Shown piece after piece: positions 45,013-55,014 of a stretch of DNA of 64,000 nt (positions within the stretch are counted from its first letter, which is position 1; each line of letters opens with the position of its first letter). The notes beneath the pieces were generated by a model, which was given only the letters and a program-made list of their open reading frames with translations, was not told the origin of the DNA and searched no databases. The stretch comes from Microbulbifer sp. VAAF005 (GTDB taxonomy: Bacteria > Pseudomonadota > Gammaproteobacteria > Pseudomonadales > Cellvibrionaceae). A program made the position numbers and the translations under genes. Location of the stretch: contig NZ_CP120233.1 of assembly GCF_030012985.1 (NCBI RefSeq), positions 868,001 through 932,000 on the forward strand. The letters run 5' to 3'.

Positions 45013-46094
45013 TCAAAAACTGAACCAATTTCCTTCCGCATGAAAATACAGCTCATCTTCCGCAGACTCACCCGAGAACGCCCTCTGAAAAAATTTGTGT
45101 ACCTTGGCATTTTTCTTCACCGACGAATTGGCAAAATAGGAATGTGAGTCCTTAACCCAAGGTGCGTTAGTGAAGTTGATATAGTGAGCGTTTCTAGAAT
45201 TTAAATTCCTCAGAGAGTGCCCAAGTCGTGCAAGTTGTTCATAGCCAGATTTAATTCTTGACACTCCGAGCGCACGATCATTTTCGTTAATAGTGATAAA
45301 ACAACGTTTCCGAAACGCAATACGGTCAACCCACAAACTATGATCAAAGTTATTAGTATCAGCTGCTGCCAATATTACATTGTCAAATATCAACCCACCG
45401 CCCTCTGTGATTGTGCTCTTCAGCATTTGCTTATAAAGATAATTCCCCATACTGTGAAATAAAGCATTCACAGTAAAAGGGCACTCCTTCTTCAGCAACT
45501 TACTGAAAAGCATTTCCTTTCTCTCCGGATTATCTGGATATTTTTCAGAAGCCGCTTTATAAAGTTCACTTCTCCGTGATTCTGTAATGAGGCGCAAGTA
45601 CTCATGAAATGTATGCAGCGTACGTTCCAGTGCGCAAGTTGATGCTTTTGCGTCACGTTTATCTGATTTATAACTTATAGTTCCGATTATACCTCCACCA
45701 TTTGCGGGCCAAGAAAATACTATTACAATCACACCGTATTGTTTTTCTATTTTTTTAGCTCGATCTACAATATCGCCCATATCATTGTTATACCCATGCA
45801 CAAAAAAAGTATATGGGATTTTTTCTCACGTGCTTCTTCTGCAATTTCACAAGCAACTTTCAAACTGACATAGTGATTTTCTTTTGCATCAAGGGGCAAT
45901 TTATATTTATTGATGAGTAGCTTTGCTTCATCCCGAGTTAAATCATCTGCCAAAAACTCTACGTTCCAACCTCTTTTCTTTTTAGTTATTTTCGCTATCC
46001 GCAACTCATTAGGACCTTTTTGATTGACGCTTTTACCAAACTGGTTTAAACCCTTCTTTCTCGCAAGCACTTCACGATTGGTGATAACATACAT
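45013..46094 (-). pseudogene. Alpha/beta hydrolase of the DUF900 kind, interrupted by one frameshift
   Basis: ATG 46094 has AGGAG upstream and leads to KKSHIL, then the frame is lost at the A7 run (45802-45808 on the plus strand). The next frame continues directly as FFVHGYNNDMGDIVDRAKKI, the oxyanion strand of an alpha/beta hydrolase. One extra T in the transcript gives about 360 residues. The nucleophile elbow is ALFHSMGNYL (Ser about residue 210), with His probably near the C-terminus. No signal peptide. Resembles DUF900-type hydrolases, which have no known substrate. It sits at the left end of the AT-rich island. Confidence 0.75.
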
Positions 46095-47080
46095 GCTCTG
46101 CTCCTTTGTCAAGGTGAATCAGATAGATCTTTATATAATAGCTTGCCTGTACTCCCTTGAGGCTCTCTTGATTATTAATTGATTCAGTCAAAACGCCTTA
46201 TACATCAAACTTGCTTTTATCAAACTGCTTTTCCGTTCGCACAATTTAACCTTCCGCTTATTCATGGCAGTTGCAGAATAACTTTATCTCGATATAGATG
46301 ACAGCGTACACTAAAGCTAATACAACCGACAGCCAAGTATTACTTGTATAATATGAGGCACTAATGCTCTATACTTTGCTTATCTTCAATATAGGAGGAT
46401 GGGTTAATCAAACTGTCTATCTAAGCTGGAAATATCAAATTTTAAAAGACTTACTGTGTACGCCACTTACAGCAAAGATTAACTATTGATGGGTTTTGAA
46501 CCTGCCATTACCCACGCCGAAGGAAGGGACTTCGACGTCAACAGAAGCGTAACTATTAATTTTCTAGGAACTAAAGAGTATGCTGGAGAAGGCGCTCAAG
46601 CTTAACCGGGGAAGAATTAGTACGATTAATTTTATCTGCCCTACAACGCAGACACGTCTCATCAGCCTTAAAGATCTGTGTCCTACTAGAATACTTAGAT
46701 ATTTAATAGGGAATTGTATGACTTTACGACTCAGAGGTTAGAGCCTCATCTCAGGCAGTTTCATAATAGAGGCTGAATAAGCCTATATTTTATTCAACTT
46801 TACCAGGATCCATAAAACGGTCTTTGTGTGGCTTCTCGATACCTCACAATCAAAACTGTTTCGACAAACTACCACTAGAGGGCTTCTGAGCTATCCCGAC
46901 GGGTGAGTTTGTGGACCACCGCTAATTCATTGGCATCCCAAAAACAGCACAAATGACTATCAGGAACACGGCAATCCACAGCCTGGTAATCTGGACCCCG
47001 ATCGAGATCCCCAAAATCGATTAGGAGTCCGACAAGGCCGCTTAAAACTAGATTAGTCTAGTTTTATTAGCTTACGACGC
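46095..47080. other. Long AT-rich gap with gene fragments
   Basis: Nearly 1 kb without a complete gene. Two protein-like open stretches are seen: on the plus strand ATG 46488-46604 (PAITHAEGRDFDVNRSV, then a stop) and on the minus strand about 46879-47054 (LIDFGDLDRGPDYQAVDC and FWDANELAVVHKL). Neither has a good ribosome binding site or known family, so they may be relics. No transposase is identified. Confidence 0.4.
47044..47065. terminator. Hairpin terminator of the peptidoglycan-hydrolase gene
   Basis: Perfect 9-bp stem AAAACTAGA/TCTAGTTTT with a TTAG loop, about 16 bases after the stop of the minus-strand gene at 47081. The stem itself supplies the A and T tracts. Confidence 0.65.
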
Positions 47081-49147
47081 TCAACCCAAATGTTTCATAT
47101 AAAACTGTGCACGTGCGATAACATCATTTCCGTAATCATTACCGGTCGTACCGACATCCATACGTTTAATAGTCTGTACATTACTGACGCCCGAATTATA
47201 AGCTACGACAGCTCCCTTCAGAACATCTTTATCTTCCCACTCCGGGCGTTTTTCTTGAACTTGACGACGGAAGCGAACAAATATTTCTGTGGCTTGCTCA
47301 ATATGGTCAATACTATATGGTCCTCCTCGCGGGTTATGGTGTCGATTATCAACCTGCATAACACCCCACCCGTGTCCCTTATCACCGGTGCCATCTTTGT
47401 CCAGGACGTTGCCTGCACGGGACTCGCGACTGGCTAAAGCTGCCAGTAGCGCCGGAGGAACATCAAACTTATCCCCACAGGTACGAAACAGCTCACGAAG
47501 GTCAAGCACTCTTTCAAGGTCTGTTCGTGCCATTTTATGAGAAGACGCCACTCCAGAGGGTAGGTTATCTTGACGAGCGGTTCTAGCAGAAGCTCCCTTT
47601 GTGCTAGCTGCAGCCAGGGCTAAACTCCATCGATTATTTGTGTGCTTTGCAGCGCCATCATGTGTGACTTCACTGCCTGTACAGAGCTTGCTAAGTACGC
47701 CGTCTAAAGCTACTAGGGTAACAGCATCAGTTTCACCAGAGGGAGTTAGGCCCTGGTCAGCCTGAAAGTTCTTGATCGCCTCAGCAGTCTTAGGGCCATA
47801 AAATCCACGATATTCTTGATTTTCCCCTAGATCAACCTGATATTTGGGATTGATTGGGGTTAGTTGATTCAAAGCATCATGCAGGGCACCACAACCACCC
47901 ATGTAATCACCGGTAGGCTCAAGGATCAGCTTTCCTGTGACAACCAGCTTTAAGGTCGTGTCATATGAAAGCAACCTGTGATGGAGGCGCATATTGGACG
48001 GAAGCTGGTCAGCTTCACTTTCATCTATATCAGGCTCCGGGAGGTCAAAAAGATCTCGCAATGCCGCGTAGTCAATTTGCATGATACGGGCTTTTGGATG
48101 ATTTCGGAAAATATCAATACTGGTCTCTCGAATCGCGTCGCCATGTATTTTGTTATTACCAGAAGAACAGTGAATTACGCTTGTGGGCTCACCTCCCTTT
48201 ACTTCAGTAATAATCCCCATGTGCCCTTGCTTTCTGCCATGATCAGGGTACACATACAGGTCACCGGGTTGCGCCTGGGCTGAAGTGACTAAAGCAAATA
48301 AATCATCCCCAACTTCTCCTCCCCCTTCCCAGTAACTACTTGTTTGGAGCCACTTGGCGCTACCTGGCGGAAGCTCTCTAGGGACGCCAATCGACCAAGC
48401 CACAAAGCCGGAGCAATCACACTCTGCCACTAACGGATTTAGAGGATTTATGCCCCCTTTTCCCAATTTGTATCGGGTCTTTCTTTCAAGGCAACTCCGA
48501 GCTCGCTTGAGTGTAGTTTTCTGGCTGGCTGTTTTTAACAGTTCTTTCCAACCACTCAAATAACTTTCTTTATCCTTCTCCTTATCTGCTCCACCTGCAA
48601 TCTGTATTGCGCGCGCGATGATTTGAGGTATCTGTGAAATACGTCGATCCCCAGGGCATACCTTACCCCCAGCATTACTCCACTTTTCTCCTCCAGAAAT
48701 TCGCCCACTGTAATCGTAGCCGGACCAATTACCATCGATACCCTGACGGTGGTAAGCGATCCCCCGTGAGCCGGGTTTGCTGTTAGGGCATTCGACGAGC
48801 GGAATATCGTGGGTCTTATGCGCCCATACGCAGATCTTTGCGATGGCTTCGATCTGTTGCTCAGTAAACGCCGGAACAGCATGTCCATCATCAACGTTCC
48901 AGTCTCCGAAAGCAGGACCATGATCCTCATTTTCGACTGCAATAACTCGGTAGTTGCCACTTCGATTGGCTGCTGATCGGTAGTCAGTGTCACGGGATTG
49001 AATAATTGTGCCATCCGCCTTGGTAGAAAAGTGCGCAGCATGTGCAGGCGCAAATCCCACGATTGTATGCAAACAGACAATATCATGGCGAGTCATCGGG
49101 ACCTTGCCGTATTCGCGCTCCCGAATAGCACCCGGCATGCGTGCCAT
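47081..49147 (-). CDS. Multi-module peptidoglycan hydrolase (amidase, Cys peptidase-like, PG-binding, goose lysozyme)
   Basis: A 688-residue cell-wall hydrolase. Residues 1-180 are an N-acetylmuramoyl-L-alanine amidase (Amidase_2), zinc ligands His27, His133 and Cys164 (KVCPG). Residues 215-350 look like an NlpC/P60-type Cys peptidase: Cys in AECDCSGFVAW (about 245) and His in KQGHMGII (309). Residues 440-485 form a peptidoglycan-binding domain (GFYGPKTAEAIKNFQADQGL). Residues 545-688 are a goose-type lysozyme, Glu in ASRESRAG (575) and GWGVMQVD. There is no signal peptide, so export needs another route (phage-type lysis or a contact-dependent secretion system). Same-strand exported proteins flank it upstream. 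ATG 49147; GGAGGT lies upstream. Confidence 0.9.
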   Translation of the reverse strand: MARMPGAIREREYGKVPMTRHDIVCLHTIVGFAPAHAAHFSTKADGTIIQSRDTDYRSAANRSGNYRVIAVENEDHGPAFGDWNVDDGHAVPAFTEQQIEAIAKICVWAHKTHDIPLVECPNSKPGSRGIAYHRQGIDGNWSGYDYSGRISGGEKWSNAGGKVCPGDRRISQIPQIIARAIQIAGGADKEKDKESYLSGWKELLKTASQKTTLKRARSCLERKTRYKLGKGGINPLNPLVAECDCSGFVAWSIGVPRELPPGSAKWLQTSSYWEGGGEVGDDLFALVTSAQAQPGDLYVYPDHGRKQGHMGIITEVKGGEPTSVIHCSSGNNKIHGDAIRETSIDIFRNHPKARIMQIDYAALRDLFDLPEPDIDESEADQLPSNMRLHHRLLSYDTTLKLVVTGKLILEPTGDYMGGCGALHDALNQLTPINPKYQVDLGENQEYRGFYGPKTAEAIKNFQADQGLTPSGETDAVTLVALDGVLSKLCTGSEVTHDGAAKHTNNRWSLALAAASTKGASARTARQDNLPSGVASSHKMARTDLERVLDLRELFRTCGDKFDVPPALLAALASRESRAGNVLDKDGTGDKGHGWGVMQVDNRHHNPRGGPYSIDHIEQATEIFVRFRRQVQEKRPEWEDKDVLKGAVVAYNSGVSNVQTIKRMDVGTTGNDYGNDVIARAQFYMKHLG

Positions 49148-49594
49148 AATTTACCTCCAAAATATCGCTAAGTAACGAATAGAGCGGCCGCTAAAGCATT
49201 GATGGGAATAGAACCAGGCATTAGCGTAATTCGATGCCATGGTGATTTCAGTATCTGCGTGTATCAAACTTCACACTGTTCGCCTACCGGCAATCCAAGT
49301 AATGAGTCCATTCCAGTTTCTTATGGGTAGGAACCACACCATATTTAAAAGATAGCGATATAAATCCTATTGTCCAGGCGACAAAACCTCTTTACCAAGC
49401 AATTCCCGCTGAAAATCTTAGGCGGAAAAATCAGATAATATAACCCGATATATTTAACTGTGAGCGGCCCACAATTTACTATTTTACAGACAACTATTAC
49501 CCCGTATTCTTAGATGCGGCTGTAACTAAACAAATGAAATCGGCTCCATGACAGATTTTTTTATTTATCACCAAATCTCTTTAGACAAACTAAC
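49148..49594. other. Gap between the hydrolase and the repeat protein
   Basis: About 450 bases upstream of the hydrolase. No gene, repeat or attC-like pair that I can support. Promoter presumably here. Confidence 0.4.
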
Positions 49595-50865
49595 TCACAT
49601 CCTTTCCTTGGCCAAGTCATTAATACATGCAGGATTTGTACAGTTTCTACTTTCACTAGGAGATATCGTTAACATTTTATCGTAGCCCACCTCCTCTCCA
49701 CCTTTAAGCAACGCAAGTGTACTGCCATCTAAGATACCCGAGGTATTTTTCATACCAAACTCAGATTGAAAAGCTTTAACAGTCCTTTTACCATTGACAC
49801 TTAACACATATTCACTCTGCGATGGATCATAAACAATAAAATCCTTTAAATTGCCTTCCCTCCCCATTTTTTCTAACGCCAAAAAAATAGAATTAGGACA
49901 TTTTGCCTTAATATTTTCTTTGATGTTTCACCCCCTCTTTCAAGTCTGGCTAAAATTTCATTATATTCAAATGCTGCGGGACCAAATTCTTTGTCTTCAT
50001 ATAATTTATTTGCTCTTCTGACTAGCACACTCCTCCCCTCATTTACCGTATTAGAAAACAAATCACCACTCTTGTACTCTTCTGCAAGATCTAATACACA
50101 AGGAGATTGAAAGCAAGACCTATCGCTACTACTTTCCTCTAAATCTTTACGCTCACTTTCACTCCACAGAGTGTGGCTATTGAGCTTTCCGGAGATTTTC
50201 TTTAGAACATTTTTACCTATCACCCCAATTTTACCAGATAAGTCATTGTCTGCCTTATACTTCTCCACAATATATTCCCCATACTTTGTTAACACTAACC
50301 TTTTCTGCTTAGGGTCAAAAATAACGGCTTCCTCCACCTGATCATGGACTCCATATTTTGAGCCAGATACAGCCTTTAGAAACATTATCAAAACATTTTG
50401 CCTAGCCCGCAAAGCATTTTCTTCATCTCGATCACCGACTTTCACCGCAAACTCATTATAGGTAAGAGCAGCCTTCCCATATTCTTTATCATTGAAGTAT
50501 CTATTTGCCCTTATTTTCAGATTTCCAAGGGCCTCTTTAGAGGCAACGACTATAGTTGTTCCCTTTTCCCCTTCACAACTCGCCTCCTCATCTTTATACC
50601 TCCGAGGATGTGGATCAACTTTAATCTTTGTGCGAGGTATACACTTCTCTCCCGACAAAGATCCATCATCTCTAGTTGTAAGTTCCACCTCCTCTTTATC
50701 ACCATCATTTTTCCTTCTAGTTATAGTCACATCACTTTGAACCCCTTCTCGATCAGCGTCTTCAACTTGAATATCATGCTTACCTTTATCCTTACCCAGG
50801 GATAAACTTGAAAAGAGTATTAACACTACAAATATTCCCAACAAAAAATAGAACCTAAACTGCAT
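49595..50865 (-). pseudogene. Exported protein with two internal repeats, PG-binding-like, interrupted by one frameshift
   Basis: ATG 50865 (GAGGTAGGC upstream) starts a signal peptide (MQFRFYFLLGIFVVLILFSS). An acidic, Lys-rich segment follows, then a unit of about 150 residues repeated twice. Both carry RANRYFNDKEYGKAALTYNE-like and RQNVLIMFL-type helices, then CFQSPCVLDLAEE or CTNPACINDLAKE. The second has VNGKRTVKAFQSEFG, like PG_binding_1. The reading frame breaks at the A7 run (49881-49887 on the plus strand); one more base joins both halves (423 residues). Family not recognised. It lies upstream of the cell-wall hydrolase and is exported, so an immunity or accessory role is possible. 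Confidence 0.7.
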
Positions 50866-50920
50866 GCCTACCTCACAATACGATCAAATAGCCACCAATT
50901 AAAGCCAGAGGAATTAGTTT

Positions 50921-51689
50921 TCAACCATTGCCTTTTTCATTACCATTTTTAAAAAGCACAAACAAATAGAAAAATACTACAATGACAATGGCAATTAGAA
51001 AAAAATGATTATGCTCCCCTCATGAGTAATTAATCCTGTCTCCCAGTTTGGGGTCCTTAAATATATTGGCCCTGACGACTCCTTAACGGTCAACAACAAC
51101 TGATACGATGAGTCTTTCTTGTCTTTTGGAGCACTATTTGTTCTCACCTTAACGATATATTTCGCAGTCGGATTTAATGTTACTGTTGCAGACTCCCAGT
51201 AATCAACTGTGCAATACGAGACATTCTTTTCATTGAGATTAGTATGTTGGTCTGGCGCTTCCGTCCAGCTCTTAATGTCATACCCCCTCTAGACTTAATA
51301 ACAAACTTAACATCTTTAACCCAATTCACTTTAGAAATATTTGTTATTTGAAACTTATGAATAATGTCATCATCTTTGTTAGAGTGCTTCCTTATACCAT
51401 CAGATTTTGTTTTGTTATCATCACAGAAATCCCAAATCTTCTCTTTAGCGCCATCAGAATCATCGCGACCCTTTTTTTCTGGCCTGCAATCCTCTGTGTA
51501 AGTAATATTAGCGCCATAAGAGTCATCGCGACCTTCTTTTTCTGGCCTGCAATCCTCTGTGTACTCTGTGTATGTAATAATCGGTTGATTTAATGTTCTA
51601 CTTGCAAGATGATTTGCAGCCCAGCCAAATGAAGCTAAGACTATTAAAAACAAAAATGGGGCTTCTTTCTGTCGAATAATCCTAATCAT
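50921..51689 (-). pseudogene. Exported/double-anchored protein with a 21-residue tandem repeat, interrupted by two frameshifts
   Basis: ATG 51689 starts a membrane segment (PFLFLIVLASFGW), followed by the repeat NITYTEDCRPEKKGRDDSDG (two copies, from a 63-base DNA repeat). Frame loss occurs at a C5 run (51283-51287). The next frame is a beta-rich region ending in GPIYLRTPNWETGLITHEG. A second change at a C4 run (51016-51019) opens a hydrophobic C-terminal helix (FLIAIVIVVFFYLFVLF). With two added bases the product is 256 residues. No family recognised. It is the upstream neighbour of the repeat protein. Confidence 0.6.
51447..51572. repeat. 63-base tandem repeat (two copies) inside the exported protein gene
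   Basis: Units begin at 51447 and 51510 with GCGCCAT and share GCCTGCAATCCTCTGTGTA. The second copy diverges at its end. The repeat is in frame (21 residues) and encodes an acidic and basic, Cys-containing segment. Confidence 0.8.
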
Positions 51690-53146
51690 TAATTAAATCT
51701 ACCGTCAGAATCGATTTAGCTACATCTCCCTTAAATTCAGTTCAGATATCTCAACTCCGGAAACACTATATTTTGGCCAAACATCCTTCACTCATTTAAG
51801 TTAAGAATTTATTTCTTTCAACACCTGCCTTCTCGAAAAAAACAACAAATAAATAGACAACACTGAAATCTAAATAATGAAATTTATTGTAGCTAAAAAT
51901 AAGAAGACAGCCTTACTTAAATATATATGATAAGGTTTTTTTCACATAAAAGAATATTCGAAAAAATTCTTAACGTTAACGAATGAATTTCCGAAAATAT
52001 ATAAATGCGGGCACCCCAACCTTATTCTATCCAGAGCTCAACTGGCTCTTTCAAAGCCCTAGAAAACTCTCACAGTGCGGCTACAACTAAAGATCTTAAT
52101 TGAATGATTACTGCATCTAAAATCTCAATAAATAAAAATATAAATTTTAAGTGTTAAGCCCAAGCCCCAAACATTCAAGATGCTCTGCAACCTTTGCCCT
52201 AGTAGATCCTTCTATTATAGGAGACTTTTAAAACTCACGCTTTCTCAATTTCATTGCTCTACAACCTCCATGAATCAGCGCTATCTCACACAAAATTTAA
52301 TTTACAGGGTCGCTCTACAGTACATTTCAATACTAGATGACTCTCCATTCACATTCTGAGTCATACCTTTAGAAATAGCATACAGCTCTTGCTTTTTTAA
52401 TGTACAGAACTATTTTTTTTATGATATCCAATCAAAGAGGAATCGAAAGTACTCTGGGTATAAACTTCAAGTTCAGTTAAGATCAATATGAGTATGGTAC
52501 AAACGCTTATTGGCAAGTATTAGAATCGTACTATCTACCTCCTTATTAGACCTTAAATCGCCTACAGTCAACCTAAACTTTCAATACCGGAGGCTAGCAA
52601 TTACTTTTCTACCGGAAAATTCATATACTATAATTTTTCTGCTACTTACCCTTATGTTAATACGTTTGCCTAGCTGCCAACTGTGTACTCTCTATTACAC
52701 TAGCCACCCTTCATAGATGACAGAACCTTACGATATATCACTACTTCTAACTAAAGGTTCTTTGGCGATTCCTCCGAAGAATCATTTTTTAATTTCCCCC
52801 AAAGTCCCATCTACAGCACATATGCAATGGAATAACAAACTATTTTCACAAGTATATTTATATTCCATAAACCCTCAGCCAATCGAGAGTCTATCCCATT
52901 AAGCAGACACTCACTTTTTTGATAGGGAAAGTAAAAGTAAGAATTATAACCTCAACAAACCAGTTGAAGACAGGCTCACTTGTAATCCCAAAACTCAATT
53001 TCAACTTGGACACATCCATATTCAAGCTAATAAAGGATAAAACTTATCAATTATTGGCTCACCTACCTTCAACCTCCAAGCAGGCTTATCAACTACATAC
53101 TAAAATAAACGTATGTGTTTAAGTATTTCCATGTATATAAGCTAAT
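51690..53146. other. 1.45-kb AT-rich gap with possible decayed gene
   Basis: No complete gene found. On the plus strand 52510-53122 stays open in three successive pieces of 61-68 codons, two of them in one frame, more than expected in DNA this AT-rich. The pieces have weak matches to each other (LAIPPKNHF and LVIPKLNFN) but no start with a ribosome binding site. It could be a decayed gene. The rest shows no structure. Confidence 0.35.
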
Positions 53147-54238
53147 ATGGTGGGAGCTATGAAGTCAAAAAAGGGCAAAAACCAAGACAATAAGAAAACC
53201 TTATGCGCTTTACCTGAAGTGCCAATTAAAAAATTGAGCAAGAAAATTGGCAAACACAGAGAGTCACTCATACGCCTCAATGAGAAGAAATGGACAAACG
53301 GAACAGTACTTCACTACTATTTTTTTGAAAATCCAGCTTCATGGCGTGGTGACTCCACCCAAAAGGATGTTGTTCGCAAAGCTTTTTTAGAATGGAAAAA
53401 CCTGGGGATAGGATTGGATTTCTCTGAAGTTTTTTCGCCTGAAGAGGCAGAAATTCGCATTTCATTTGATTATAATCAAGGCTCATATTCTTATGTTGGA
53501 AGAGACAATATAAATATAGAAGAAGCTAAGGACCCCAAATTTAATACCATGAATTTTGGGTGGGATCTTACTGAAACACATGGATATGATACAGCCCTAC
53601 ATGAAATAGGACATGCCCTAGGGTTTTCACACGAACATCAAAACCCAATGTCTGGGATTGTGTGGAACAAGCAAGCCGTTCTTGAGTATTTTTCGGGGGA
53701 GCCTAACTATTGGGATGAAGAAGCAATTCATTATAACATTCTTAACAAGCTGTACACACATGAGGTTAGCGGTTCAAAATGGGATAAAGATTCTATTATG
53801 CACTATCCTTTTGATCCTGGACTAATATTAAAACCTAACAAGTACCAGAGAAAACCCCTTATCCCTGCTCCAGGTTTGTCACCTACAGATATTAAAGAAG
53901 CACTTCGTTTTTACCCGGCTTTAGACTCTAATTTGATAGAGTTGAAGCCTTGGGAATCTCATCGCATTAAAATACTTCCATGCGAACAATCGAACTTTTT
54001 AATTAAACCTGAATATAGCCGAGAATATACTATACAGACATTCGGGAATGCCGATACAGCATTAGTTTTATTTGAAAAAACAGGTGATGATTGCATTTAT
54101 TACAAAGGCGATGATGATAGCGGCACATCACTTAATGCTAAATTAAACGTACGTTTGGTACGTGGTCGCAGCTATGTATTGCGTGTAAGGTTAAATTATA
54201 TAGAAACATTAGGTGAAGCTGCATTGATGCTAACCTAG
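53147..54238 (+). CDS. Astacin/matrixin-like zinc metalloprotease
   Basis: A 363-residue protein with a metzincin zinc motif HEIGHALGFSHEHQNP (His152, His156, His162, Glu153) and a Met-turn DSIMHYPF (Met218, Tyr220), which fits the astacin family. The C-terminal 100 residues form a PPC-like beta domain (QTFGNADTALVLFEKTGDDC, with the DDDSGTSLNA loop). No signal peptide is seen: the N-terminus is Lys-rich (MKSKKGKNQDNKK), so export route is unknown or a non-classical one. Start at 53147 is tentative; ATG 53159 is an alternative. Base composition is AT-rich, as in the rest of the island. Confidence 0.8.
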   Translation: MVGAMKSKKGKNQDNKKTLCALPEVPIKKLSKKIGKHRESLIRLNEKKWTNGTVLHYYFFENPASWRGDSTQKDVVRKAFLEWKNLGIGLDFSEVFSPEEAEIRISFDYNQGSYSYVGRDNINIEEAKDPKFNTMNFGWDLTETHGYDTALHEIGHALGFSHEHQNPMSGIVWNKQAVLEYFSGEPNYWDEEAIHYNILNKLYTHEVSGSKWDKDSIMHYPFDPGLILKPNKYQRKPLIPAPGLSPTDIKEALRFYPALDSNLIELKPWESHRIKILPCEQSNFLIKPEYSREYTIQTFGNADTALVLFEKTGDDCIYYKGDDDSGTSLNAKLNVRLVRGRSYVLRVRLNYIETLGEAALMLT

Positions 54239-54710
54239 CTCGCCATTTATATTTTATTAGTGAGCCTTTCCCTATTCGGCCTTGCATACATATAAGCTAA
54301 TCCCAGCGAAAGAAAATTAATTTCAACCCATTTTTTGCAGCAGATCCCTACCCATGCTTCATAAAAGTGATAAATAATATGTTAATTAACGCAAAGCAGA
54401 CCCACCTGAAGAGGAAAAATATCTTATGAGGTATCTCAAGCCTAAAGTCATAAATAACTCATCACGATCCACACTAATAGTCACATTATCAAACACAAGA
54501 TCTGATCGCTCAATCTAACAGAAGAGCTCGGTAATATCTCTAGGGATGACAAGATAACGTATATATCGAGTGATACTTTCTAGCAATAAATGGGAGCTGC
54601 CTCAGGTGACGACATCGATACCTTTCTGAAAAAAATCTGCAAGCATTCAGCCACAAGTATAACAGATTTACATTATATAAATTGTATCTAAGTTCTGTAA
54701 TAGTTGCAGG
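54239..54710. other. Gap upstream of the integrase fragment
   Basis: No gene seen. If the fragment next to it came from an integron, the attI site would be expected here, but I find no clear match. Confidence 0.35.
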
Positions 54711-54878
54711 TCAATACTTCATACATTTCGCCATTCGTTTGCCACCAAACTTCTGCGTGCTGGTACTGATATACGCAATATCCAGGAACTACTCGGCCAC
54801 AACGATATCAGTACAACCATGATTTACACCCATGTTATAGGCGTACATGAGCGCGGTGTTACCAGCCCTCTTGACTAA
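54711..54878 (+). pseudogene. C-terminal fragment of an integron-type tyrosine recombinase (IntI-like)
   Basis: Reads [35 protein letters not shown], then ERGVTSPLD and TAA. It has the box-II His and Arg, the HxxR-type Arg, LLGH and the nucleophile Tyr of tyrosine recombinases. The end RGVTSPLD is characteristic of integron integrases, not of XerC/D. About 56 codons remain; the N-terminal part is missing with no frame continuing upstream, so the gene is truncated. The genes to its left lie on the minus strand, which is how an integron array would be oriented to this integrase, but no attC sites are recognised. Confidence 0.75.
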
Positions 54879-55014
54879 TTTCGGCCCCCGGCAGCTATGC
54901 CTTTGGGTGGTAGCTGGCTTTAGGCCAAGCCTTGTTGATTTCATCCACCTAAAATTTCACCTTAAAGAGTTCCCAGGTAATGCCAATAATGTCAGATCTG
55001 CGATAATTATATTG

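Noticed and set aside
46095..47080. Transposase or insertion sequence in the 1-kb gap
   Set aside because: No terminal inverted repeat pair, no DDE-type residues and no complete frame were seen.
45802..49887. Programmed or transcriptional slippage at the A7/T7 runs as an explanation for the frameshifts
   Set aside because: Slippage normally needs longer runs or a defined slippery heptamer with a structure. The same type of break also occurs at short C5 runs, so one common technical cause is more economical.
44400..54700. attC sites or a cassette array of an integron
   Set aside because: Only isolated matches to the 7-base core sites were found, inside genes and unpaired. No paired sites of correct spacing could be identified by eye.
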